64,000 nt of DNA from ZC4RG25 sp023428365 (GTDB lineage Bacteria > Pseudomonadota > Alphaproteobacteria > Rhizobiales > Hyphomicrobiaceae): positions 62,001 through 126,000 of the forward strand of contig JBNOAI010000010.1 of NCBI GenBank assembly GCA_050283925.1, given 5' to 3'. Below, in pieces: positions 18,298 to 27,156 of this stretch. The notes under the pieces were generated by a model that made no database searches, had not been told where the DNA came from, and worked only from the letters and a program-made list of their open reading frames with translations. Positions within the stretch are counted from its first letter, which is position 1; every line of letters begins with the position of its first letter. A program made the position numbers and the translations under genes.

Positions 18298-18963
18298 TTA
18301 TTCGGAGCGAAAAGCCAGTGCGCTCCTTTTCTCAAGCGCCGCTGACAGAAGAACCAGCGGCCATGTGAGGACGAAGTAGATCAAGGCGACGAGTGTCAGA
18401 ACCTCGAGCGGACGGAACGTCTCCGCTGCGAGAATCCAGCCGCGATTCATGATTTCCGGAAGGGCGATGACCGCAGCGAGCGACGACTGCTTCAGAAGTG
18501 AAACGAGCGTGTTGCACGACGGAGCAAGAATCAGGCGCATCGTTTGCGGCAGCACCACCCACCACATGCGTTGCCAAGGCGACAACCCGAGCACTTTACA
18601 GGCGTCCCATTGCCCACGTGGGACGGCGGAAATGCCGCCCCGGAAAACTTCTGCCATCTGCGCACTGGTGCTGCAAGCCAGGGCGCCGGCAACGACGGTG
18701 AAAGCATCGAGGCGAATGTTCAGCAGGACCGGCAAGGCATAGTAGGCCCAAACGATGTGCATGAGCGGTGGCGTCGTGCGGAAAAATTCAACCCATGCCA
18801 ACGCCAGTTGCGAAACGCCACGCGTTTTATTGATCCTGGCGATCGCGATGGGCAATGCCAGTGCTGTGCCAAGAACGAACGCCACAACCGTCAACCCAAT
18901 TGTCAGCGGAATGCCGTGAATGAGAACTGGGAGGTCGCCGATGACGGTGTCGAAACGCAGCAT
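18298..18963 (-). CDS. Polar amino acid ABC transporter permease
   Basis: Second 221-residue permease of the same family, with WVEFFRTTPPLMHIVWAYYA near residue 62 and the EAA-like loop DACKVLGLSPWQRMWWVVLP near residue 140. It is the first transport gene of the operon and follows the GntR gene by 20 nt. Two different permeases imply a heterodimeric membrane unit. Confidence 0.86.
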   Translation of the reverse strand: MLRFDTVIGDLPVLIHGIPLTIGLTVVAFVLGTALALPIAIARINKTRGVSQLALAWVEFFRTTPPLMHIVWAYYALPVLLNIRLDAFTVVAGALACSTSAQMAEVFRGGISAVPRGQWDACKVLGLSPWQRMWWVVLPQTMRLILAPSCNTLVSLLKQSSLAAVIALPEIMNRGWILAAETFRPLEVLTLVALIYFVLTWPLVLLSAALEKRSALAFRSE

Positions 18964-18983
18964 TTCACATACGCCCTGGACGA

Positions 18984-19739
18984 CTACGGTTTGCGTTTGC
19001 GCTTTACTGTCGATCTGGACGGCCGCGCGGCGCGGCTACGTTCCTTGATCTCATCGAGCGCAATCGGGCCGATCGTGAAATGCCGCGCGATTGCCCGTTC
19101 AGCCGCCGCCATGTCCTGCGCGGCAACGGCCTCGTAAATCGCCTCATGCACGTCCCACGTCGAACGGCTGTGCTCTTCGTTGAAGCGATGCTCTGCACCC
19201 TCGGTGTGTACGTCGATCAAGGGCTCCAGAAGATCGAGCAGAACGGCATTCTGGCTCGATTCAGCAAGGGTGCGGTGAAATTGTCGATTCAGCTCCTGGC
19301 TTGCCTCATAGGTTGCCGGCAGCGGATTGGCGCTATCGAGAACGGCCCGCATGCGCTCGAGGTTGATCTTCGTGCGGCGCTGAACGGCCAGACGAACGAT
19401 CTGCCCCTCCAACAAGCGGCGCGCTTCCCAGAGATCACTGATGCCGATGCGCTGCATGGCGAGCTGGAACAGCGATTTGTCGTAAAGCAGCGGCAGCCAG
19501 CGGAACGGACGAATGATCGTGCCGCTGCCATGCGTGGCTTCAACGATGTTGAGCGCGGCCAGTCGCTGCACGGCCTCACGAATGACAGCGAGCCCGACAC
19601 CCATGGATTGAGCCAGCTCCCGTTGCGCCGGAAGGCGATGGCCAGGCTGCAATTCGCCGGTGGCGATGCGCTGCAGGATCGCCTGCGCGACTTGGTCCGG
19701 CAATGTCTGCACCGTTGGATTGGGCCAAATCTTGATCAT
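18984..19739 (-). CDS. GntR-family transcriptional regulator (FadR/FCD group)
   Basis: A 251-residue regulator with a winged helix-turn-helix (ATGELQPGHRLPAQRELAQ to VGLAVIREAVQRLAALNIVE, about residues 30-70). A C-terminal FCD helical domain includes NRQFHRTLAESS and a late DVHEAIYEAVAAQD. It is encoded at the head of the importer-creatininase operon and diverges from the enolase-superfamily gene. A perfect inverted repeat lies 35 bp upstream of its start, consistent with autoregulation and control of both directions. Confidence 0.87.
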   Translation of the reverse strand: MIKIWPNPTVQTLPDQVAQAILQRIATGELQPGHRLPAQRELAQSMGVGLAVIREAVQRLAALNIVEATHGSGTIIRPFRWLPLLYDKSLFQLAMQRIGISDLWEARRLLEGQIVRLAVQRRTKINLERMRAVLDSANPLPATYEASQELNRQFHRTLAESSQNAVLLDLLEPLIDVHTEGAEHRFNEEHSRSTWDVHEAIYEAVAAQDMAAAERAIARHFTIGPIALDEIKERSRAARPSRSTVKRKRKP

Positions 19740-19773
19740 TGAATATCCATCTCAACTGATGTTATGGTCATAG

Positions 19774-19788
19774 AGTGTTCCGAACACT
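19774..19788. promoter_or_regulatory. Probable operator: perfect 7-1-7 inverted repeat AGTGTTC-C-GAACACT
   Basis: The repeat lies in the 108-bp divergent spacer between the GntR gene (start 19739) and the enolase-superfamily gene (start 19848). It is flanked by GGTCA (19767-19771) and GGTCA (19790-19794), which are direct rather than inverted. Its symmetry and position make it the best candidate site for the adjacent GntR protein. Confidence 0.55.
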
Positions 19789-19847
19789 TGGTCAATTGAA
19801 GAGTGATCGGCCCGCAGTTGAAAATCGGCGTTGCGGCTGGAGAGATC

Positions 19848-20975
19848 ATGAAAATCACAGGTGTGCGTACCGTTCCTATCTGGTGTCCCCGGCGCAGGCC
19901 TTACGGAGATGTGACGATCACCGCGCTCGGTCCGGCGGCAATTTCCGATTACACGATCGTTTTCGTCGACACCGATGCGGGTATCACCGGCATCGGTGAG
20001 GTCGACAGCGTGTTCAAACGCCGTGGCGCACTCTTGCGCAGCGATCTCGAGTTGGGGCTAGTGCCGGCCGTGATCGGCGAGGATCCGACGCGGATCGCAC
20101 ATCTGGTGCAGAAAATGGATCGCGCACTCGATGGAGTGGAAGAAGCCAAGGCCGGCATCGAGATCGCGTTGTGGGACATCCTTGGCAAGTCATTGGGAGT
20201 GCCGGTCTACAAGCTTCTCGGCGGAAAGGTGCGCGATCGCATCCCGCTGAGCTATTCGATCCCATTCGGTACGCCGGAGCAGATGGCCGAGTTCGCGGTG
20301 GTGCGTGTCAAGGCTGGCCATCGCACGATCAAAGTGAAGGTTGGTAGTGCTGACGGCGCACGCGATATTGCTGCGGTCGGCATGATCCGCAAGGCGATCG
20401 GCCCTGATATCAAGTTGCGCGTCGATGGCAACATGGGTTGGCCCAACGCGAAGCATGCGATCCAGATGATCCGCGCCATGGAGCAATGGAATCTGGAGCT
20501 GGTCGAGCAACCGCTACCGTCCTATGACCTTGCGGGAATGGCCGAAGTCCGCCGCAATATTGGCGTTCCGCTTATGGCTGATGAAAGCATTCGCAATCCG
20601 CGCAGCGCGATGGATGTCATTCGGGCGGGTGCCGCCGATATCGCCAATGTCTACGTGACGGAAGCCGGCGGATTACTGAATGCCTTGCGCATCTTCGCAA
20701 TGTGCGAATCTGCGAGCATGCCCTGCATGATCGGCAGCATGCCGGAATTCGGCATCGGCACAGCCGCACAAATTCATCTCGGCGTCGCCATGACAAATCT
20801 CGGGCCGGATAGCGATGCGTGCGGCGTGCTCTATCACGCAGAGGATCTGCTCAAAGTTCCCTTGAAAATCGAGGACGGCTTTTCCTACCCGCCGGAAGGG
20901 CCTGGCCTCGGCGTTGAGATCGACATGGACGTCCTCGAACGCTGGCGCCGTCCGCCAGCCGATGGAAATCAGTAA
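19848..20975 (+). CDS. Mandelate racemase/muconate lactonizing enzyme family protein
   Basis: A 375-residue enolase-superfamily enzyme. The catalytic K-x-K motif (TIKVKVG), the three metal ligands (VDGNMGW; LVEQPLPS; MADESIRN) and the closing GIGTAAQIHLG segment are visible. The second lysine normally found on the sixth strand is replaced: the strand reads ADIANVYVTEAGG instead of the usual NIKxxKxGG pattern. The enzyme therefore may be a dehydratase or single-base epimerase rather than a classic MLE/dipeptide epimerase (inference). ATG 19848 is chosen for its GGAG 5 nt upstream. The amidohydrolase gene follows after 21 nt. Confidence 0.83.
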   Translation: MKITGVRTVPIWCPRRRPYGDVTITALGPAAISDYTIVFVDTDAGITGIGEVDSVFKRRGALLRSDLELGLVPAVIGEDPTRIAHLVQKMDRALDGVEEAKAGIEIALWDILGKSLGVPVYKLLGGKVRDRIPLSYSIPFGTPEQMAEFAVVRVKAGHRTIKVKVGSADGARDIAAVGMIRKAIGPDIKLRVDGNMGWPNAKHAIQMIRAMEQWNLELVEQPLPSYDLAGMAEVRRNIGVPLMADESIRNPRSAMDVIRAGAADIANVYVTEAGGLLNALRIFAMCESASMPCMIGSMPEFGIGTAAQIHLGVAMTNLGPDSDACGVLYHAEDLLKVPLKIEDGFSYPPEGPGLGVEIDMDVLERWRRPPADGNQ

Positions 20976-20996
20976 ACAGTTGCGGAGTTGTCTATC

Positions 20997-22415
20997 ATGT
21001 CCAAGTCGGTCAAGAAACCCTGCGATATTCTCATTCGCAGAGCCTGCATCCTAACGATGAATGCCGACCGCACGATTTATTCAAATGGTGCTATCGCAGT
21101 TTCCGGCACCTCCGTTGTTGCCGTCGGTCCCGATGCCGAGATTGCCGCTGTATGGCAGTCCAATCGCGAGATCGATGCCGACGGCGCGATCGTTCATCCA
21201 GGCTTTATCGATGCCCATCTGCACGTCAATGCGCAGACGTGCCGGGGCTATTTCCGCGGCGATACGAGCAAGGGCGGGCAGAAAGGTCCGAACTATGCGG
21301 ATTGGAAGGCCGCCCTGGAGCCGGAAGACGAAGCCGCCGCGACCTTGCTTGCGGCGATCGAGATGCTGCGGCATGGAATTACAACGTTTGTCGAGCCCGG
21401 CAGTGCTTTCGAGCCGGATGCGGTCGCCGCCGCCGCTGGTGCGGCCGGCATTCGTTGCTCTCTCTCAGATCCTTATCTCTGGGATGACACAGAGACGATG
21501 GCGTCCATTCCAGGACTGCTCAGCCCAAACCTCGCCGCGCGTGTGCCCCCCGATAGTAAGCGGTGCCTAAAACTGCTCGGTAGTCAGCTCTTTCGCAATG
21601 CCGATAAGGACGGTATTGCTCATGGCCACATCGCTCTCTACGGCGAGGGCACGGCGACGGATGGCCTTTTCAAGGCTGCGAAAGCCAAAGCTGACGAGGC
21701 TGGTGTCGTGCTTAACAGCCACATCGGCTTCGATATTGGCCTGGCGACGGCGATGGAAAAGCGATGGGGGAAGCCGCGTTTCGCTCACCTGGCAGATCTC
21801 GGCGTGCTCGGTCGCAACACGATGTTCGTGCACATGAACCTGATCCGGGACGAAGAAGTCGCGCCGATCCTCGACGCCGGCCTGAGCATGGTCTGGTGCC
21901 CGTTTGCGTACGCCTCGCGCGGCACGCCCTTGCAGCACGCAACGCGCATTCCGGAACTTAAAAAGCGCGGAGCTGCCGTGGCCATCGGCACGGACTCGGC
22001 GCGACAAAGCTCGGCCGGCGATGCTGGTTACCTCGCCTTCGTCTTGTCGGCTGCCGCAGGACATGCTCTGGAGCCGGAAGACGTCATCGAACTGCAGACG
22101 CTTGGTGGAGCGCGCGCGGCGGGCCTTGAGGCTATCATCGGCAGCATCGAGCCCGGCAAGCGCGCAGATATCGTCGTGCGTGGGCGACATCAGCCAGAGC
22201 TGGGGCCCGGCATCGATCCGGCACATCAGCTGATCGCCGTTTCCCATGGACCGTGCGCCGACACCGTACTGGTCAATGGAAAAATGGTGATGCGCCGTGG
22301 TCGTTCGACATTGCTCGAGGAGGAGGCGGTTTTCGAGAGTGCCCGCGCGTCTGCAAAGAACGTAGCTTCGCGTCTGGGCCTAGCACAACCCGGGCGTTGG
22401 CCAAGAGTCAATTAG
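20997..22415 (+). CDS. Amidohydrolase family protein, cytosine/adenosine-type deaminase group
   Basis: A 472-residue metal-dependent hydrolase of the TrzA/MTA-SAH deaminase/cytosine deaminase group. Metal motifs: PGFIDAHLHVN (HxH, near residue 67), VVLNSHIGFD (His), a later NTMFVHMNL (His) and AVAIGTDSA (Asp). N- and C-terminal beta-sandwich segments typical of the group are present (CILTMNADRTIYSNGAIAV; GSIEPGKRADIVV). ATG 20997 has GGAG 9 nt upstream. It probably removes an amino group or hydrolyses a C-N bond of the compound handled with the enolase-superfamily enzyme; the exact substrate is not readable. Confidence 0.83.
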   Translation: MSKSVKKPCDILIRRACILTMNADRTIYSNGAIAVSGTSVVAVGPDAEIAAVWQSNREIDADGAIVHPGFIDAHLHVNAQTCRGYFRGDTSKGGQKGPNYADWKAALEPEDEAAATLLAAIEMLRHGITTFVEPGSAFEPDAVAAAAGAAGIRCSLSDPYLWDDTETMASIPGLLSPNLAARVPPDSKRCLKLLGSQLFRNADKDGIAHGHIALYGEGTATDGLFKAAKAKADEAGVVLNSHIGFDIGLATAMEKRWGKPRFAHLADLGVLGRNTMFVHMNLIRDEEVAPILDAGLSMVWCPFAYASRGTPLQHATRIPELKKRGAAVAIGTDSARQSSAGDAGYLAFVLSAAAGHALEPEDVIELQTLGGARAAGLEAIIGSIEPGKRADIVVRGRHQPELGPGIDPAHQLIAVSHGPCADTVLVNGKMVMRRGRSTLLEEEAVFESARASAKNVASRLGLAQPGRWPRVN

Positions 22416-22830
22416 CGATAGATAAAAACGCGCTTCGGCCTCTATCTGGCAGTCGCTACGGGATTATAAGCTGACCTCACCCAAGAAGAAGGCGGGAACT
22501 GCACAGCGAGCGGTAGCGCACACGCACCCCCCATCAACAGTCTTCGGCAGGAGGGTCGACGGTTTTTGCTATGACGACATCGTTGTGGTTGGCGAGAGGC
22601 CGGAGATTCTAACTTAAATCATCAAAGCTTCTATTGGATCAGACCGCGGAATCACAGCAACGCTATTTTCGAAAATAGTCTCATTCGCGTTGGCCGCGCG
22701 GCCGGCCAATCGGTGCTGCGGACTTCGCCTACGACATCGCCCGGTCATCGCGCTGCTGCAGAACGCATGATTGCGATAATCAGATCAAAGCAGAGGTTCC
22801 GCGGGTCTGCCAATGGGACGGATGATCGAA
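22416..22830. other. Gene-free stretch with a perfect 16-bp palindrome
   Basis: There are 415 bases between the convergent amidohydrolase and M19 genes. No frame with a convincing start, ribosome site and protein similarity was found. The stretch contains CTATTTTCGAAAATAG (22663-22678, perfect palindrome) and a GC-rich inverted repeat TTGGCC...GGCCAA (22688-22707). No U-tract terminator could be assigned. Confidence 0.5.
22663..22678. repeat. Perfect 16-bp palindrome CTATTTTCGAAAATAG
   Basis: A lone dyad in an AT-richer part of the non-coding gap between two convergent genes. It could be a regulator site left from a lost gene or act as a hairpin in both transcripts. No U-run of the usual terminator type follows on either strand. 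Confidence 0.5.
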
Positions 22831-23811
22831 CTAAACATCCCAGACCTCTCCGAGAATTCTTAGCCAGTTTTCACCCATGATCTTTTCTATACGCGTCTCC
22901 GACCATCCTGCGCGCTCCATAGCTGCCGTGAGATTTGGGAAGTCGCAAATCCGGCGGATGCCCTCAGGATTGCGAATGGGGTCGAAATGCACGAGTTTGC
23001 GCGCGTAGCCCTTATCATGTGTGAGCCAGTCGAAGAATGCTTGGTCCTGGTCCTGAGTGAAGTCAGTTCCCACGCCGACCGAATCCTCGCCAGCGATATT
23101 GGTTACATAGTCGATCGTCGCCACGTAATCATCGACGGTCGCATTGTTGCCCTTGGCGAGAAACGGCGGGAACATTGTCACACCGACGAAACCGCCGCGT
23201 TCGACGATGAAACGAATTTCTTCATCTGTCTTGTTACGCGGGTGCTTTTTCAGTGCGCTCGGGCACGTATGCGAATAGCAGACCGGCTTTTTTGACGCGC
23301 GAATAACGTCGCCGGATGATTTCGAGCCGACATGGGAAAGATCGCACATGATGCCGACGCGATTCATCTCGGCAACCACTTCATGCCCGAAATCAGAGAG
23401 GCCACGATCAACAGATTCATAGCAGCCAGTCGCCGCCAGGTTCTGTGTATTGTACGCCATCTGAACGATGCCGATGCCACAATCTTTAAAGAGTTGAATG
23501 TATCCGAGATGATCTTCGAAGGCGGAGACGTTTTGAAAGCCGAGAATGATGGCAGTTTTTCCGTCTTTTTTTGCCTTGCGAATATCCGCAATTGATCGCG
23601 CGGGAACGATAAGATCCTTGCACTCGTCGAAGAAGCGGTTCCAGCGTGCGATGTTCTGCATCGTGCCGGTGAAATTTTCCCAGACCGAACACGTGCAATT
23701 CGCGGCCGTCAGTCCACCTTTTCTCATGTCTTCGAAAACCGATCGAGAGAAGTTGGAAATTATCAATCCGTCGACAACAATCAGTCGCTCATGAAGGCTT
23801 GACGTGGTCAC
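22831..23811 (-). CDS. Peptidase M19 (membrane dipeptidase) family protein, atypical
   Basis: A roughly 326-residue homologue of renal dipeptidase. Family motifs are clear in the middle and end (MCDLSHVGSKSSGDVIRAS near residue 190; CYSHTCPSALKKHPRN; DSVGVGTDFTQ; GENWLRI at the C-terminus). The usual N-terminal metal motif DGHxD is absent: the corresponding place reads VVDGLIISNFSRSVFED. The GTG at 23811 is chosen because AGGAG lies 6 nt upstream; the longer frame to 23898 lacks a ribosome site. The protein probably hydrolyses a dipeptide-like or lactam compound with a changed metal centre, or is inactive as a peptidase (inference). Confidence 0.78.
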   Translation of the reverse strand: MTTSSLHERLIVVDGLIISNFSRSVFEDMRKGGLTAANCTCSVWENFTGTMQNIARWNRFFDECKDLIVPARSIADIRKAKKDGKTAIILGFQNVSAFEDHLGYIQLFKDCGIGIVQMAYNTQNLAATGCYESVDRGLSDFGHEVVAEMNRVGIMCDLSHVGSKSSGDVIRASKKPVCYSHTCPSALKKHPRNKTDEEIRFIVERGGFVGVTMFPPFLAKGNNATVDDYVATIDYVTNIAGEDSVGVGTDFTQDQDQAFFDWLTHDKGYARKLVHFDPIRNPEGIRRICDFPNLTAAMERAGWSETRIEKIMGENWLRILGEVWDV

Positions 23812-24007
23812 AGCATACTCCTGGTTGGGTATTCCGTCGGGGTTCCTGCTGAACTCAGGGCAAGTTTCCTCGCTGGCATCGCAGAGAAACGCGAGCACCC
23901 TGATGAAAAAACTCTGCGACGACCGCAGCCAAGGAACGATAATGCTATATTGCGGAAATCGGCAATAGTGCTGTACTGTTGATTATGTCGGGATAAGCAA
24001 TTGGGTG

Positions 24008-25192
24008 ATGCTGATGCGTAGCTGGGTTGCAGGATGTGCGATTATCGCCGCGATGGTCTCGGGAAGCGCGATGGCGCAAGATCGAACTGGAGTGACCGAC
24101 ACTTCGATCAAGATTGGCGTACCCGGCCCAATGACTGGACCGAATGCGAGCTTTGGGTCGGCTATCTACGGCATCCAGGCCTATTACAATTACATCAATG
24201 AAAAGGGTGGTGTACATGGTCGCAAGATCGAAGTGATCATGGCTGACACCGTCTGCAACGAGGCGAAAGGGATCGCTGCAGCAAAGAAGCTGATAAGCCA
24301 GGATAATGTCTTCCTCATCAATGGTGGGGTGTGCAGCGGCGTAGCACTTGCGATGCGGCCGACCATCGAGGAGGCCGGCGTACCATGGGTTGTCTCCACC
24401 GCGGTCAATCAAAAGATTTCCGACCCGCTCGCTAAAAACATCTTCCATGCCAGCCAAACCAGCGAAGCTGCCGGTCAGGCCTTTGCCAAGTTCATGCTGA
24501 GCCGGCCTAACACCAAGAAAGTTGGGATCATTGTTCACACCAACGAATGGTCCAAAGGGTATCGCGACCCGATGGTTGCAGCGTTGAAGGAAAAGGGTGT
24601 TGTTCCTGTCGAGGAAGTGGTGTTGGAGCGCGGGCAGACCGATGCCACAGCACAAGTCCTGAAGCTTAAGGCCGCCGCGCCGGATTTCGTCGTTGCTATC
24701 CTCTATGAACCGGAGATCGTCGTCTTTTTGCGCGATGCGCACAAGCTTGGATTGGAGACGATCAAATTTGGCGGATTGGGGGCAGATTTCTTGCGCACCG
24801 AAAACCGCCTCGGCAGTCGCGATCCGATGAAAAATTTCATTCAGCTCTTCCAGTTCAAAGACGTGATAGATGGTCCAGGCATGAAGGACGCGCGGGAGAT
24901 TATCGAGCCGCGGTTGCCGCAGGGCGAGAAGCTGACCGACTTTTCATTCTATGGGCCAGGCAGCGCGGCTGCCATCGTGCACGTTCTCAATAAGATCGGA
25001 CGCGATCTGACACGCGAGAAGTTCATCGCGGAGTTTGAGCAATTGCGCGACTTTGATACTGGCATGCTGGCTGGCAAACTGAACTACTCTCCGACAAACC
25101 ATCAAGGCGCAGTCGACCTGAACGTGATCGGTTACGACAAGGATGGAAAAATCGCGATCTACCAATCTTGGGAAAAGCTCGCCCCCCAATAG
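24008..25192 (+). CDS. Branched-chain amino acid-type ABC transporter substrate-binding protein (LivK-like)
   Basis: A roughly 394-residue periplasmic binding protein with a Sec signal cleaved near SGSAMAQ-DRTGV. The LivK opening (TDTSIKIGVPGPMTGPNA) and type-I periplasmic fold segments (KVGIIVHTNEWSKGYRD; GQTDATAQVLKLKAA) are seen. The start is ambiguous among GTG 24005, ATG 24008 and ATG 24014; all give the same signal peptide. It heads a complete livHMGF set. The ligand may not be Leu/Ile/Val, because this family transports many amides, aromatic acids and amino acids. Confidence 0.85.
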   Translation: MLMRSWVAGCAIIAAMVSGSAMAQDRTGVTDTSIKIGVPGPMTGPNASFGSAIYGIQAYYNYINEKGGVHGRKIEVIMADTVCNEAKGIAAAKKLISQDNVFLINGGVCSGVALAMRPTIEEAGVPWVVSTAVNQKISDPLAKNIFHASQTSEAAGQAFAKFMLSRPNTKKVGIIVHTNEWSKGYRDPMVAALKEKGVVPVEEVVLERGQTDATAQVLKLKAAAPDFVVAILYEPEIVVFLRDAHKLGLETIKFGGLGADFLRTENRLGSRDPMKNFIQLFQFKDVIDGPGMKDAREIIEPRLPQGEKLTDFSFYGPGSAAAIVHVLNKIGRDLTREKFIAEFEQLRDFDTGMLAGKLNYSPTNHQGAVDLNVIGYDKDGKIAIYQSWEKLAPQ

Positions 25193-25206
25193 ATGGCAAC
25201 TGAACC

Positions 25207-25264
25207 AGAGGTGCCGTCTTTGCTGGACCACCTCTTTAAGAGCGAGTGTGTGAGTGCACTCACA
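25207..25264 (+). repeat. Two stem-loops between livK-like and livH-like genes
   Basis: The first pairs AGAGGTG (25207-25213) with CACCTCT (25229-25235), followed by TT. The second is a perfect 16-bp palindrome TGTGAGTGCACTCACA (25249-25264). Both lie in the 108-nt gap after the binding-protein stop, the usual place for hairpins that protect the abundant binding-protein mRNA or attenuate read-through into the permease genes. Confidence 0.55.
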
Positions 25265-25300
25265 ATTGTCTCGGTTCAACGTGGTCGAGTGTAATCTCGC

Positions 25301-26170
25301 ATGCTTGCTCAGCTTCTAGTCAGTGGCATCGCGCAGGGAGCGCTGTATGCCCTGATTGCGCTCGCAATGACGGTCATTTATCGCGCCACGACTGTCGTCA
25401 ACTTCGGGCACGGCGACTTCGTCATGATCGGCGCATTCGTTGTGTATGTTCTGGTGGTGCTGATCGGTGTGAATTTTATCGCGTCCGCAGCGCTAACGGT
25501 AGCCCTTCTGTTTGCCTTTGGAATGGCGGTTCAGGCTGGGCTGATCCGCCCCCTCGCACATGGTCCGCATCTGGCGCTTGCCATGATGGCTGTCGCCGTC
25601 GGCTATGCGCTGCGCGGTCTGGCGCGCCTGATCTGGGGACGGGAAGTCTTGCCGTTTCCCAAAGTTCTGCCGGAGGGCATCATAAATCGCGGCGGGGTGA
25701 TTATCACCTACAGTGACCTACTGGTGACTGGTACGGTAATCCTGACGATGGTGATCCTGGCCGCAATCTTCTGGTTGACGCCAGTCGGAAAGACTGCGCG
25801 CGCTGTCTTTCAATCAGAGCGGGGTGCGGCGCTTATCGGCATTGATGTCGCGTCTTTCCAGCGGCTGATGTGGGGTATTGCATCAGCCATGGCTGCAATG
25901 GCCGGAATACTCATTGCGCCCGTCACGCTCCTGTATCCTGATCTGGCGGCGGCAACTCTGATTCGCGCTTTTGCAGCCATGACGCTTGGTGGATTTGGTT
26001 CGTTTGCAGGCGCGGTCGTTGGCGGCTTTATGCTCGGTATCAGCGAGCTTCTGGTCGGCGCCTACATTTCTTCAAAACTCATCGACATCACAGCCTATCT
26101 CATCATTATCGGCGTATTGCTGATCAAGCCCTCAGGCTTGTTTGGCCGACCTATATCAGTGCGAGTCTGA
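25301..26170 (+). CDS. Branched-chain amino acid-type ABC transporter permease (LivH-like)
   Basis: A 289-residue inner-membrane permease with about eight hydrophobic segments. LivH hallmarks: the opening QLLVSGIAQGALYALIALAM, NFGHGDFVMIGAF near residue 40, and the late ATLIRAFAAMTLGGFGSFAG segment. It forms the membrane heterodimer with the LivM-like protein 5 nt downstream. Confidence 0.88.
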   Translation: MLAQLLVSGIAQGALYALIALAMTVIYRATTVVNFGHGDFVMIGAFVVYVLVVLIGVNFIASAALTVALLFAFGMAVQAGLIRPLAHGPHLALAMMAVAVGYALRGLARLIWGREVLPFPKVLPEGIINRGGVIITYSDLLVTGTVILTMVILAAIFWLTPVGKTARAVFQSERGAALIGIDVASFQRLMWGIASAMAAMAGILIAPVTLLYPDLAAATLIRAFAAMTLGGFGSFAGAVVGGFMLGISELLVGAYISSKLIDITAYLIIIGVLLIKPSGLFGRPISVRV

Positions 26171-26175
26171 ACCTG

Positions 26176-27156
26176 ATGACCCAAACCGAGTCGCAGCGAA
26201 GCGGGTTCGTCAGCTCTGAAGCGATATGGTGGATTGTTGGCGTCGGCTTACTGTGCCTGCTTCCGCTGCTGCTCAACGACTACACTCAGTACGTTGTGAA
26301 CTTGGCCCTCGTCTATGTTCTGATCGGGGTTGGTTTCAACGTCGTTATCGGCAATCTTGGACAGCTCGCTTTTGCGAATGCCGCTTTTTACGGTATCGGC
26401 GCCTATACCGCAGGCATTCTGATGCATCACTACAAACTGCCGGTGTTACTGGCGATTGCGGCCGCGGGCGTGGCAGGTAGTCTGGCTGGCGCCCTCGTCT
26501 CACTTCCCGCTTTGCGCGGAATCCGTTCATTCTATCTCGCTATCGTCACGCTCGCGTTCGGCGAGCTGATGCGATGGGTCTACATCAACGCCGATACGTG
26601 GACGCTTGGCTCGATGGGGCTGCATGTTCCGCGACCCAGCCTGTTCGGTATCCCGCTCGCGACGGAAATGCAGAAATACTATCTGTTCCTGGCGATCGTC
26701 ATACCGCTGGTGCTGGCGACGGGAAATATTCTGCGATCCCGCATCGGGCGCGCATTCGCGACCATCAAGGACAATGAGCTAGCCGCAGCCGCTCTGGGCA
26801 TCCCGACAGCGATCTACATGGTGATGGCATTCGCCTGGAGCGGCCTGGTCGTCGGCATTGCCGGCTCTCTTTATGCTGTTCTTGTGCGGCATATCTCACC
26901 TGAGGCCTTCAACCTCCTAGAGCTCATCCTGCATTTTGGCATCGTGGTTATTGGTGGCTTAGGCAGCCTCGCGGGTTCCATAATCGGGGCGTTGGTCATG
27001 ACAATGTCCCCCGAATTGCTCCGCGATTTTCCCGGATACGAGGAGCTACTCATCGCCCTTCTGATGATCGCCATTCTATTGTTCCTGCCAGGTGGCCTGG
27101 TGACCCTGTTTGCGCGCTATGTGCCGATCCTGCGTCAGAGGTTCCACCGTGATTGA
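26176..27156 (+). CDS. Branched-chain amino acid-type ABC transporter permease (LivM-like)
   Basis: A 326-residue membrane protein with the LivM signature (GVGFNVVIGNLGQLAFANAA near residue 55; RSRIGRAFATIKDNELAAAA near residue 190; GLGSLAGSIIGA near residue 262). Its 3' end overlaps the start of the LivG-like ATPase gene by 8 nt, indicating coupled translation. Confidence 0.88.
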   Translation: MTQTESQRSGFVSSEAIWWIVGVGLLCLLPLLLNDYTQYVVNLALVYVLIGVGFNVVIGNLGQLAFANAAFYGIGAYTAGILMHHYKLPVLLAIAAAGVAGSLAGALVSLPALRGIRSFYLAIVTLAFGELMRWVYINADTWTLGSMGLHVPRPSLFGIPLATEMQKYYLFLAIVIPLVLATGNILRSRIGRAFATIKDNELAAAALGIPTAIYMVMAFAWSGLVVGIAGSLYAVLVRHISPEAFNLLELILHFGIVVIGGLGSLAGSIIGALVMTMSPELLRDFPGYEELLIALLMIAILLFLPGGLVTLFARYVPILRQRFHRD

